The notes beneath the pieces were generated by a model. The model made no database searches. It worked only from the letters and a program-made list of their open reading frames with translations, and was not told where the DNA came from. Below are positions 1-6,528 of a stretch of DNA of 8,492 nt, piece after piece; positions within the stretch are counted from its first letter, which is position 1; the number at the start of each line of letters is the position of its first letter. The translations under genes and the position numbers were made by a program. The DNA is from Pseudomonadota bacterium (GTDB lineage: Bacteria > Pseudomonadota > Alphaproteobacteria > Rhizobiales > Rhizobiaceae), in assembly GCA_023428515.1 (NCBI GenBank), contig JAEYXI010000342.1, positions 1-8,492 of the forward strand, in the 5' to 3' direction.

Positions 1-672
1 CATCGTTTTCATCGAAACGGCGCGCAGGGCGATGGCGGCCATCTCGTCGTAGCTGATGCCGCGCTTCTTCGCGCGATCGGTGAAGACGCGCTTGATCCGG
101 TCGCCGGAAACGACGCCGGGCGCGATGGCGTTGACGCGGATCTGGTCGGGACCCAGTTCGACCGAGAGCGCGCGGGCGAAGGAGATGACCGCCGCCTTCG
201 AGGAGGCGTAGGGCGAGCGCAGGCCGAAAGCGTATTTCCCGGCAACCGAAGCCATGCAGACGATCGAACCGGACCGGTTCTTCTTCAGGTGCGGAATGGC
301 CGCGCGGGCCATGAAGAACTGGCCGTTTACATTGACTTCGAAACAGCGTTTCCAGTCTTCGGTGCTAATCTCCTGAACGGGTGCGGCCGGGCCGGCGATG
401 CCGGCATTGTTCACCAGGATGTCGAGGCCGCCCATGTCGGCCGTCGCGGCGCTGACGAAGGCATCGCAGGCGGCGGGGTCTGCCACGTCGCAGACCATGG
501 CGTTTATGCCGGGCAATTGCGCCTTTGCTTCAGCCAGTGCGGATTCGGCGATGTCGCAGACCCAGATCTTCGCCCCCAGATCGTGCATCGCCTGCGCTAT
601 GCTCAGCCCGATGCCGCTTGCGCCGGCGGTGATGATCACCCGCTGGTTGGCCCAATAATCTGCACTTGTCAT
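1..672 (-). CDS. Short-chain dehydrogenase/reductase (SDR), C-terminus cut by window edge
   Basis: This is a classical SDR-family NAD(P)-dependent alcohol dehydrogenase or ketoreductase, cytosolic by lack of any signal. The visible 224 residues begin MTSADYWANQRVIIT and run in frame off the left edge. The dinucleotide loop is TAGASGIG at residues 15-22, with Ala in place of the first Gly of the usual TGxxxGxG. Asp40 at the end of the second strand favours NAD(H). NNAG lies at 88-91. The catalytic residues are Asn114, Ser142, Tyr155 and Lys159 (YxxxK), and the following IRVNAIAPG segment (178-186) is typical. SDRs are usually about 250 residues, so roughly 25-40 are missing. The ATG overlaps the molybdoenzyme stop by 4 bp (ATGA), so translational coupling is likely. 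By context it probably oxidises a 3-hydroxyacyl-CoA or other hydroxy intermediate of the same pathway. The substrate cannot be read from the sequence. Confidence 0.93.
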   Translation of the reverse strand, partial: MTSADYWANQRVIITAGASGIGLSIAQAMHDLGAKIWVCDIAESALAEAKAQLPGINAMVCDVADPAACDAFVSAATADMGGLDILVNNAGIAGPAAPVQEISTEDWKRCFEVNVNGQFFMARAAIPHLKKNRSGSIVCMASVAGKYAFGLRSPYASSKAAVISFARALSVELGPDQIRVNAIAPGVVSGDRIKRVFTDRAKKRGISYDEMAAIALRAVSMKTM

Positions 673-2951
673 GTCAGTTCCCGATACTCCAGTTCAGGTG
701 GCTCGAAGGCCCGTACTTCCGGCGCCTCGCCCTCAAATTTCTCCACGAAGACAATGGTTGTGTGGGCCGTCGGCCCCTGCGCCAGGCGCGAGGTGGGTTT
801 GTCGAGTGTCAGCACATTGACATTGCCGTGGCGATCAAGCCCCTCGGCGTCGAGGTCGAGCCAGGCGCCGGTCGACATCTGCAGCACGCCCGGGGCGATG
901 TCATCGCTGAGGACGACGCCGCCGAGACATGAGCCCCGTGCGGAACGGACGAGAATGACGTCGCCGTCGCGGATGCCGCGCTTGTCCGCTTCCAAAGGAT
1001 GAAGCCTAGCAGGCTCCCGCCCGCCGATCTTTCCGTCGCGGGAGTGACGGCCGAGATCGAGTTGGCTGTGCAGCTTGCGCGATGGCTGGTTGGATACGAG
1101 GTGGAGTGCGCCTTCCGGCGCATTGCCCAGCCATTCGGCCGGTTCGAACCAGGTCGGCTGACCCGGACAATCGTCGTAGCCGAAGCCGGCCACGCGCTCC
1201 GAGCGGATTTCGATCCGGCCTGACGGCGTCGGCAGCGGGTGGGCGACGGGATCGCGGCGGAAGTCCTGCATCAGAGCCTTGGGCTCGATGCGAGGCTCGA
1301 ACCGATGCTCGCCCATCTCCCAGAATGTTTCGAAGTCCGGGAGGTTGTAGCCGTGGCGCACGGCCACGGCGACGCTCTTGCCATACATGTGCCGCAGCCA
1401 GTCCATCTCGTTGCGGCCCTCGGTGAACCGCTCGCCGAGACCGAGTTCGCTGCTAATCATCGCCAGTATGTCGTAGTCGTTGAGTGCTTGGCCGATCGGC
1501 GGCAGCACCTGTTTCATCGCTACGAGATGAGGCTCTGCCTTGGCGATGCCGAGATCGTTGCGCTCGATCGGCAGGGTGCAAGGCAGGACGATGTCTGCAT
1601 GACGGGCTATCGCGTTCCACAATGGTTCCTGCACGACCACGAGATCGGGCTTCTTCCAGACGCGATGGAGCCGCCTCAGGTCCTGCTGGTGATGAAACGG
1701 ATTGCCGCCGGCCCACCAGATCAGGCGGATATCGGGATAGACATGGCTCTGGCCGTTGTAGTCGAAAGGCGCGCCCGGATGTTCGAGCATGTCTCCCAGG
1801 CGCGCGACGGGTATGAAGCGACGGACCGGGTTCGAGAATTGGGGGAAGGCCGGCCAGGAAAAAGGCAGCGGTGCGTTCCCCACGCGGTTGGCGCCCGCAT
1901 AGCCGGTGCCGAAACCGCCGCCAGGCAGGCCGATCTGCCCGAGCATTGCCGCTAGCGTGATGAGCATCCACACCGGCTGCTCGCCATGATCCGCACGCTG
2001 CAGCGACCACGACAGCGACAGCATCGTGCGGCTCTTCGCCATGCGCCGCGCCAGGTCCCCTATGAGATCGGGCGAAAGGCCGGTGATGACGGATGCCCAT
2101 TCCGGCGTTTTCGGCGTGCCGTCGCTTTCACCCAGGAGATAGGTGCGGAACGAGCCATAGCCGACCGTGTGGCTGGCCAGGAACGCACGGTTTGCAAGCC
2201 CCTCGGTATCGAGGACATAGGCAAGGCCGAGCATCAGCGCGACATCCGTATTCGGGCGCGGAGCGATCCATTCGGAGTCCAGTGCCGCGTCGACGTCGTC
2301 GCGCAAAGGGCCGATGTTGACGAAACGGGTGCCGCTCTCGCGCGCGGCGCGCAGCAGCTTGGGAACGCGGTGCTGGCTGACGCCCCCCGCGCTGACCTGT
2401 GCATTCTTCAGCGGCAGTCCGCCGAAGGCCACGAAGAGTTCGGTGTGGCCGACGATCAACTCCCAGGGCGTCTGGTTATCGGCCATTCCGTCCTGGCTGC
2501 CGATGATGTGCGGCAGGACGACCTCGGCGGCGGCGTGGCTGTGGGTGTTGACGGAGCGAACGTAACCGCCCGCCAGATTAAGAAAGCGGTGTATCTGGCT
2601 CTGCGCGTGGTGGAAGCGGCCGGCGCTGGCCCAGCCATAGGAGCCGCCGAAGATCGCTTCGTTGCCGCTTTCGGCAATGATCGCGCGCATGTGTTCGGCC
2701 AGCACGCGCGTGGCATGTTCCCATGACGTCGGCACAAAGGCGTCCTCGCCGCGCGCCGCGCCGCCGTCGCCGGCCAGATAGCCGCGCCGGATCATCGGCT
2801 GCTCGATACGCATGGGACTGCGAACGGCGTCCAGATAGTTGTCGCTGATGTGCGAATGGTTGGGGTCGCCCGCCGATGGGGACATCGCGACAAGCCGGCC
2901 ATCCTCGACGACCGGATACGCAATGCCCCAATGGCTGAGCGTCGCGTTCAT
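669..2951 (-). CDS. Molybdopterin-dependent oxidoreductase of the BisC/DMSO reductase family (S-/N-oxide reductase type)
   Basis: This 760-residue protein belongs to the DMSO-reductase family branch that lacks an N-terminal Fe-S cluster. It starts with the family-like SHWG segment (6-9), has no CxxC cluster motif, and has no twin-arginine signal, so it should be cytoplasmic like biotin sulfoxide reductase BisC. YGW at 105-107 matches the active-site Tyr/Trp of Rhodobacter DMSO reductase. Thirty-one residues after the Trp, Ser138 is the expected molybdenum ligand, set in NTHSHAAAE. The central cofactor-binding parts include LPGGGFGTGY (about 342-351) and WWAGGNPFHH (about 412-421). The C-terminal dinucleotide-binding domain runs from about 616 (LHLVSNQPSRKLHSQ) to about 735, with the characteristic HGNVNVLT. 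Length fits BisC-type enzymes (about 740-780). It overlaps the MaoC stop and the SDR start by ATGA on each side. The family reduces sulfoxides or N-oxides; the true substrate is unknown. A role running in the oxidative direction cannot be excluded. Confidence 0.92.
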   Translation of the reverse strand: MNATLSHWGIAYPVVEDGRLVAMSPSAGDPNHSHISDNYLDAVRSPMRIEQPMIRRGYLAGDGGAARGEDAFVPTSWEHATRVLAEHMRAIIAESGNEAIFGGSYGWASAGRFHHAQSQIHRFLNLAGGYVRSVNTHSHAAAEVVLPHIIGSQDGMADNQTPWELIVGHTELFVAFGGLPLKNAQVSAGGVSQHRVPKLLRAARESGTRFVNIGPLRDDVDAALDSEWIAPRPNTDVALMLGLAYVLDTEGLANRAFLASHTVGYGSFRTYLLGESDGTPKTPEWASVITGLSPDLIGDLARRMAKSRTMLSLSWSLQRADHGEQPVWMLITLAAMLGQIGLPGGGFGTGYAGANRVGNAPLPFSWPAFPQFSNPVRRFIPVARLGDMLEHPGAPFDYNGQSHVYPDIRLIWWAGGNPFHHQQDLRRLHRVWKKPDLVVVQEPLWNAIARHADIVLPCTLPIERNDLGIAKAEPHLVAMKQVLPPIGQALNDYDILAMISSELGLGERFTEGRNEMDWLRHMYGKSVAVAVRHGYNLPDFETFWEMGEHRFEPRIEPKALMQDFRRDPVAHPLPTPSGRIEIRSERVAGFGYDDCPGQPTWFEPAEWLGNAPEGALHLVSNQPSRKLHSQLDLGRHSRDGKIGGREPARLHPLEADKRGIRDGDVILVRSARGSCLGGVVLSDDIAPGVLQMSTGAWLDLDAEGLDRHGNVNVLTLDKPTSRLAQGPTAHTTIVFVEKFEGEAPEVRAFEPPELEYRELT

Positions 2952-3808
2952 GCCGGATCGATCTCGGCGAGGCCGCCGTCGAGAACCGGGCTGTCCCGCT
3001 CGACGGTGCGCGCGGCGAACCGCACTTTGCCGCCCTCATGCCAGCAGGAGAGCACCATGCGCTCGCCGGGATATAGCGGTCCGCTGAACCTTGCCGCAAA
3101 GCGGGTCATGCGAGCGGGGTCCGCACCGCAGAACTGCGTCAGAATTTCGTGGCAGACGAGGCCGAATGTGTTCGCGCCATGCATGATAGGCCGGTCGAAG
3201 CCGGCGGCACGGGCAACTTCGGGCACGGCATGCAGCGGATTGAAATCCCCCAACTGCCTGAAGAGAAGCGGGCTGTCGGGCCGGCTCTTTATTTCGAGGA
3301 TCTTGTCCGGCTGTGCCTCGGGATTGCGGATCATCTCGAAGCTCTCGCCGCGATTGCCGCCGAAGCCGCCTTCACCCATGACGACCATATTGGAATAGGA
3401 TGTGAAGATAGCGTCGTTGCCGTCGAGGATCTCGGTCTTCAGCAAAACCATCGCGGGCCGGCCTTCGCCCTTGTCGGTCAGCCCGGCGACGGAAGGGCGA
3501 ATTGTCAGGTGGCCGGAGGCAGCGAAAGGCTTGCGCATCCGCAGGTCGAGCCCGCCATGCACGACCTTGGCAAGATCGATGCCGGCCTCGGGCAGCCAAG
3601 TGTCGTCGAAACAGAGGTTCTGACCAAAACTCGGAAGGACTTTCAGCCCGTCTTCATAAACGAAGGCGAGATCGCCGTGCGCTCCAGCGCCGCAGCACAA
3701 TGCGTAGAGGATGGCATCGCGCTCGCCGTAGCTGGCTTGCCGCTCCGGCATGCCGATTGCGAGGACTTTGTCGGGGTCGATCGCCACGCCGAAACCTTCC
3801 TGATCCAT
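2948..3808 (-). CDS. MaoC-like dehydratase / hydratase 2 (two hotdog domains)
   Basis: This 286-residue protein resembles the enoyl-CoA hydratase 2 module of multifunctional enzyme type 2. The N-terminal non-catalytic hotdog carries the family opening YGERDAILYALCCGAG (residues 27-42). The C-terminal hotdog carries the hydratase-2 signature GDFNPLH (187-193), with Asp188 and His193 as expected catalytic pair, followed by GFDRPIMHG (203-211). Known relatives hydrate trans-2-enoyl-CoA to (3R)-hydroxyacyl-CoA. I chose the ATG at 3808 because homologues typically begin shortly before the IDPDKVLAI segment. A TTG at 3847 would add 13 residues but has no visible ribosome site; the ATG site is also weak, with AAGGTG about 15 bases upstream. 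The stop overlaps the molybdoenzyme start (ATGA). It is the first gene of the coupled trio, downstream of a perfect 12-bp palindrome. Family assignment is firm, the exact acyl substrate is not. Confidence 0.9.
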   Translation of the reverse strand: MDQEGFGVAIDPDKVLAIGMPERQASYGERDAILYALCCGAGAHGDLAFVYEDGLKVLPSFGQNLCFDDTWLPEAGIDLAKVVHGGLDLRMRKPFAASGHLTIRPSVAGLTDKGEGRPAMVLLKTEILDGNDAIFTSYSNMVVMGEGGFGGNRGESFEMIRNPEAQPDKILEIKSRPDSPLLFRQLGDFNPLHAVPEVARAAGFDRPIMHGANTFGLVCHEILTQFCGADPARMTRFAARFSGPLYPGERMVLSCWHEGGKVRFAARTVERDSPVLDGGLAEIDPA

Positions 3809-3953
3809 TCGTTGATCAAACTTTGCACCTTGTTTCGAGAATTGCAACAGGGTGCCGAATAATGAAACATGTTTCTTGGACGAGGTTCTCTAGGCAATGG
3901 CAGGTTGCCGACCGCAACCGCAGTATCGGTGTCTGACGCTGATCCTCGAACCG
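3809..3953. promoter_or_regulatory. Intergenic region between IclR and MaoC genes, candidate promoter/operator
   Basis: About 145 bp lie between the IclR stop and the MaoC ATG. The region includes the perfect palindrome GAAACATGTTTC (3864-3875), a second GTTTC half-site at 3832-3836, and the palindrome TTGATCAA (3812-3819). It is the natural place for the promoter of the MaoC-molybdoenzyme-SDR trio. No -35/-10 pair is good enough to name, and no terminator hairpin after the IclR gene is visible. Confidence 0.45.
3864..3875. promoter_or_regulatory. Perfect 12-bp palindrome, candidate IclR-family operator
   Basis: GAAACATGTTTC reads identically on both strands and lies about 55 bp upstream of the MaoC start. 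Several IclR-family proteins bind GAAAC/GTTTC-type inverted repeats (the pectin regulator KdgR box is one example), and an IclR gene is immediately adjacent. Symmetry is seen directly; its role as operator is inferred. Confidence 0.5.
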
Positions 3954-4694
3954 CTAGGCGCGGAAGCCGATCTGTTCGGAAAAACGTCGCGCGACTTCCA
4001 TAACGTTCTTCATGAGCCGCGGCATGGCCTTGGGTGCAAGACGGAAGGTGGGAAGGCTGATGCCGATCGTGCCGTATGCGACGCCGTCCGTTCCGATCAC
4101 AGGCGCGGCCACGCCCGAGACGCCTTCGCGATATTCATCAATGCCGACGGTGGCGCCGCTCCGGCGTGCTTCATCGATATCGGCGCGCAATGCTTCGATG
4201 TCGGTGATGGTCTTGTCGGTGAAGCGGATCAGTTCGAGGTCCGCCAGCTTGGGATCGGGCTCGGCCATCAGGAACGCCTTGCCGAAGGAAGAGGCATGAA
4301 CAGGCGAGCGGCTGCCTAGCGGCGCGATCGCCTGGAGGTGCTGCGCGCAATCGATCTTTTCCACAATGATGACGTCCGGCCCGTCACGGCGCGTCAGGAG
4401 GGCGGTCTCGCCGGTCGCGTCGACAAGCTCCTGAAGGTAGGGTCTGGCAGCCGCGCGGAGATCCTGGCGGTGGAACGCGCGGACACCGATCTCCCACATC
4501 CGTGTGGTCATCATATAGCGCCCATTGGGCTCGTCCTGCGTGACGTAACCCAATTGCGACATGACTTCCAGCATGCGGAAAGTCGTGCTTTTGTTCATTG
4601 CGGCGGCCCGCGACAGCTCTGCCATGCGCACAGGTGCGTCGTAGCTCGACAGCAGCTCAAGTAGTGTGAGCGCCTTTTCGACGGTGCCGCTCAT
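3954..4694 (-). CDS. IclR-family transcriptional regulator
   Basis: This 246-residue protein has the standard IclR architecture. The N-terminal winged helix-turn-helix covers residues 1-65: the helix MAELSRAAAMNKSTTFRMLE (24-43) reads the DNA, and the wing ends near NGRYMMTTRMWEIG. A linker helix leads to a GAF-like ligand domain from about 80 to 243, with VHASSFGKAFL (132-142) and GIDEYREGVSGVAAPV (184-199), both typical of the family. A strong ribosome site GGAGG lies 7 bases before the ATG. The gene is flanked by about 100 bp of non-coding DNA upstream and about 145 bp downstream, so it is probably its own unit. It lies between two catabolic gene groups, and its most likely role is control of both in response to a pathway aromatic or acyl intermediate. 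Whether it represses or activates cannot be told from sequence. Confidence 0.94.
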   Translation of the reverse strand: MSGTVEKALTLLELLSSYDAPVRMAELSRAAAMNKSTTFRMLEVMSQLGYVTQDEPNGRYMMTTRMWEIGVRAFHRQDLRAAARPYLQELVDATGETALLTRRDGPDVIIVEKIDCAQHLQAIAPLGSRSPVHASSFGKAFLMAEPDPKLADLELIRFTDKTITDIEALRADIDEARRSGATVGIDEYREGVSGVAAPVIGTDGVAYGTIGISLPTFRLAPKAMPRLMKNVMEVARRFSEQIGFRA

Positions 4695-4795
4695 GACTAT
4701 TCCTCCGCCTCATCGATCGACTCAATTATCGACCACAATTTGCTCAACTAAGCGAAAATCCTCCTACCTCGACCGGGCTTTGTAGGACAAGCGTT
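4695..4795. promoter_or_regulatory. Intergenic region upstream of the IclR gene
   Basis: About 100 bp separate the rhodanese stop from the IclR start. On the minus strand it contains TTGAGCAAATTG (4747-4736), which matches the divergent control region at 5285-5296 in 11 of 12 positions. It also contains a possible -10 hexamer GATAAT (4730-4725 region) without a convincing -35, and the strong GGAGG site. I see no rho-independent terminator after the rhodanese gene; the only small inverted repeat is TTGT/ACAA around 4781-4791, too short to count. Confidence 0.4.
4700..4706 (-). promoter_or_regulatory. Strong ribosome binding site of the IclR gene
   Basis: On the minus strand GGAGGAA lies just upstream of the ATG at 4694, with 7 bases between GGAGG and the start codon. 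It fixes this start and is clearly stronger than the sites of the neighbouring genes. Confidence 0.75.
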
Positions 4796-5206
4796 TCACG
4801 AATGCTTGGGCTCCACTGCCTCGACCGCGCCGCCGGAGTTTTTCCAGTTCGTGAAGCCGCCTTCGATATGCGCAACCGGGCCGAGACCCATCTCCTGGGC
4901 GGTCTGTGTCGCCAGCGCCGAGCGCCAGGCCGACGCGCAATAGAAGACGAAGGTCTTGTCTTCCTGGAAGACTGGTTTCGCGTAGGGACTTTGGGGATCG
5001 ATCCAGAATTCCAGCATGCCCCGCGGACAGGAAAAAGCGCCGGGGATCTTGCCCTCACGCTGCAGCTCACGCGGATCGCGCAGATCGACAAACACGACAT
5101 CGTCCTTGCCATGCATCGCGAGCGCTTCGCCCATGCTGAGTGTTTTGATCTTGGCATTGGCTTGCGCGATCATGTCCTTGACCGGTCTGGTGATGTTCGA
5201 CGGCAT
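4796..5206 (-). CDS. Single-domain rhodanese-like sulfurtransferase
   Basis: This 136-residue protein carries one rhodanese domain. DLRDPREL (41-48) is the usual first signature, the active-site loop is YCASAWRSA (89-97) with catalytic Cys90 and Arg95, and HIEGGFTNWKNSGG (113-126) is the typical closing signature. Such proteins move sulfane sulfur from a donor such as thiosulfate or a persulfide to an acceptor. Pro61-Phe80 contains a loop (MLEFWIDPQSPYAKPVF) between the second and third signatures, as in many proteobacterial members. I chose ATG 5206 because a GAGG-containing site precedes it and the protein then has the usual domain length. A GTG at 5356 would add 50 residues of unlikely composition and would cross the divergent promoter region. 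The gene diverges from the acyl-CoA dehydrogenase operon and points toward the IclR gene, from which it is separated by about 100 bp. A sulfur-handling protein here fits the S-oxide-reductase-type molybdoenzyme, but that link is inference. Confidence 0.9.
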   Translation of the reverse strand: MPSNITRPVKDMIAQANAKIKTLSMGEALAMHGKDDVVFVDLRDPRELQREGKIPGAFSCPRGMLEFWIDPQSPYAKPVFQEDKTFVFYCASAWRSALATQTAQEMGLGPVAHIEGGFTNWKNSGGAVEAVEPKHS

Positions 5207-5236
5207 GGTGCCAGGTCCTCGCTCAATCAACATTGT

Positions 5237-5255
5237 GCCGATCATTTTTATCGGC
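5237..5255. repeat. Inverted repeat GCCGAT-N7-ATCGGC in the rhodanese leader
   Basis: Two perfect 6-base arms flank a 7-base AT-rich loop. If the promoter at 5292-5265 is right, the repeat sits almost at the 5' end of the rhodanese transcript. It could be a protein-binding site or a leader stem-loop. It lacks the T-run expected of a terminator downstream of the stem. Confidence 0.4.
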
Positions 5256-5264
5256 TGCCGTGGC

Positions 5265-5292
5265 ACTATACGCACATTGACAAGTTGTGCAA
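5265..5292 (-). promoter_or_regulatory. Candidate sigma-70-type promoter for the rhodanese gene
   Basis: On the minus strand TTGCAC (5292-5287) and TATAGT (5270-5265) are separated by 16 bases. The -10 matches 5 of 6 consensus positions, the -35 about 4 of 6. Transcription would begin near 5258, leaving a leader of roughly 50 bases before the ATG at 5206. Confidence 0.4.
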
Positions 5293-5370
5293 ATTGATAA
5301 AACGTGGTGTCAAATATTGAAACGTTCGGGCACCGTGGGGATGGTGACCCAAACACGGAGTGCCAGAAGC

Positions 5371-6528
5371 GTGTCTCTTTCCTATACCGATGACCAGCGG
5401 ATGATTGCGGATGGCGTACGCGCCTTCGTCGAGCAGGAGCTCATGCCGCATGAAACCCTCGTGGAGGAAAACGATCAGGTTCCTCCCGACCTTTTTGCCG
5501 AACTTAAATCCAAGGCCATAAAGGCCGGATATTACGCGCTCAACATGCCCGAGGAACTCGGGGGCGGCGGGCTGGGGCAGTCGCTGCGTTCGGTGGCCGA
5601 GATCGAATTCGGCCGGACCACGAGAGCCCTCTCCATCATCTGCAATCGGCCTGCCCCGATCCTCAAAAGCTGCGTTGGCGACCAGATCGAAACCTATCTG
5701 AAGCCGGTCATCTCAGGGGAGCGCTGGGAGTGCTTCGGACTGACCGAGCCAGGCGCGGGTTCGGATGCGCGCCAGATATCGACCAAGGCGGTTCGCGACG
5801 GCGACGACTATGTGATCAACGGCGAGAAGATATTCATCACCATGGCGATGGTGGCCGACTTCATCATCCTGTTCGCGGTCACCGGCGTGGACGAAACGCC
5901 CAAGGGACCGCAGAAGCGGATCACTTGCTTCCTGGTCGACAAGAACCTCCCCGGTGTTTCGGTGCGGCCGCTCGCGCTGGTCGGCAATCGAGGGTTCAAG
6001 TCCTGTTCGATCGCCCTTGAGGATGTTCGGGTTCCTGCGCGCAACATTCTCGGCGAAGAGGGTGGCGGCTTCGCCATCGCCAAAAGCTGGATCTTCTCGG
6101 GCCGTATCATGCTTGCCGCGAACATGGTCGGTCTTGCGGAGCGCGCGATGGGGATCGCCGCGACTTATGCCAACACCAGGCGCGCCTTCGGCAAGACCAT
6201 AGGCGAGTTCCAGGGAACTTCGTTCAAGCTGGCCGACATGGCGATGGAGATACAGGCGACACGGCTTCTCGTGCTGGATGGCGCCGCCAAGCTCGAGGCC
6301 GGCACGATCACGCAGCGCGAGGCCTCGATCGTGAACCTGTTCGGGTCCGAGATGGCAGGCCGGGTGACGGACAATGCCCTCCAGATGCTCGGCGGAATGG
6401 GCGTCTCGAAGGAATGGCCGATCGAGCGCATGTGGCGCGATGTCCGCGTCGAGCGCATCTGGGAGGGAACTTCGGAGATCCATCGCGACCTTATTTCGCG
6501 CGACATTTTGCGGGAGTTTCGCGTATGA
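5371..6528 (+). CDS. Acyl-CoA dehydrogenase 1 (catalytic Glu in the classical position)
   Basis: This flavoprotein introduces a trans-2 double bond into an acyl-CoA and passes electrons to ETF. With the GTG at 5371 the protein is 385 residues and begins SLSYTDDQRMIADGVRAF, the usual family opening. GGAG lies 10 bases before this start. An ATG at 5341 would add 10 residues without a good ribosome site. The FAD/substrate loop GLTEPGAGSDA is at about 123-133, RRAFGKTIGEFQ at 270-281, and QMLGGMGVSKEWPIERMWRD at 338-357. IWEGTSEI (363-370) carries Glu365 at the classical catalytic position of medium-chain enzymes. The length is normal and nothing is missing. It is the first gene of the plus-strand operon, and its stop overlaps the crotonase start (ATGA). 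Substrate is not readable; an ordinary fatty-acid role is less likely than a dedicated catabolic one because of the context. Confidence 0.92.
   Translation: MSLSYTDDQRMIADGVRAFVEQELMPHETLVEENDQVPPDLFAELKSKAIKAGYYALNMPEELGGGGLGQSLRSVAEIEFGRTTRALSIICNRPAPILKSCVGDQIETYLKPVISGERWECFGLTEPGAGSDARQISTKAVRDGDDYVINGEKIFITMAMVADFIILFAVTGVDETPKGPQKRITCFLVDKNLPGVSVRPLALVGNRGFKSCSIALEDVRVPARNILGEEGGGFAIAKSWIFSGRIMLAANMVGLAERAMGIAATYANTRRAFGKTIGEFQGTSFKLADMAMEIQATRLLVLDGAAKLEAGTITQREASIVNLFGSEMAGRVTDNALQMLGGMGVSKEWPIERMWRDVRVERIWEGTSEIHRDLISRDILREFRV

Larger units (their letters stand above)
5207..5340. promoter_or_regulatory. Divergent control region between rhodanese and acyl-CoA dehydrogenase genes
   Basis: The region is visibly more AT-rich than its surroundings and must hold both divergent promoters. 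For the plus strand there is a consensus -35 TTGACA at 5277-5282, followed only by weak -10 options (TAAAAC at 5298-5303, spacing 15). A partly symmetric 20-bp element spans 5294-5313: TTGA/TCAA ends, central ACGT, 7 of 10 base pairs symmetric. GAAACGTTC at 5320-5327 resembles a shortened GAAAC/GTTTC palindrome. These overlap the dehydrogenase promoter zone and could be operator sites. Confidence 0.5.

Noticed and set aside
289..1002. Long plus-strand open frame opposite the SDR and molybdoenzyme genes
   Set aside because: It crosses the junction of two well-supported minus-strand genes and its translation shows no recognisable domain; it is a by-product of high GC.
1239..2726. Several long plus-strand open frames opposite the molybdoenzyme gene
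   Set aside because: The minus-strand product matches a known family over its whole length with active-site motifs. The antisense frames have none.
3149..3862. 237-codon plus-strand open frame opposite the MaoC gene
   Set aside because: It is the complement of a hydratase-2 gene with an intact GDFNPLH signature and has no ribosome site or family resemblance.
5287..5340. Extension of acyl-CoA dehydrogenase 1 to a GTG at 5287
   Set aside because: It would overlap the promoter elements and lacks a ribosome site. The family normally starts near SLSYTDDQ.
5207..5356. Extension of the rhodanese to a GTG at 5356
   Set aside because: The extra 50 residues lie across the divergent promoter region, resemble no rhodanese N-terminus, and the ATG at 5206 has a better ribosome site.
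5713..6483. 256-codon minus-strand open frame opposite acyl-CoA dehydrogenase 1
   Set aside because: It is complementary to a dehydrogenase with complete motifs and is a shadow frame.
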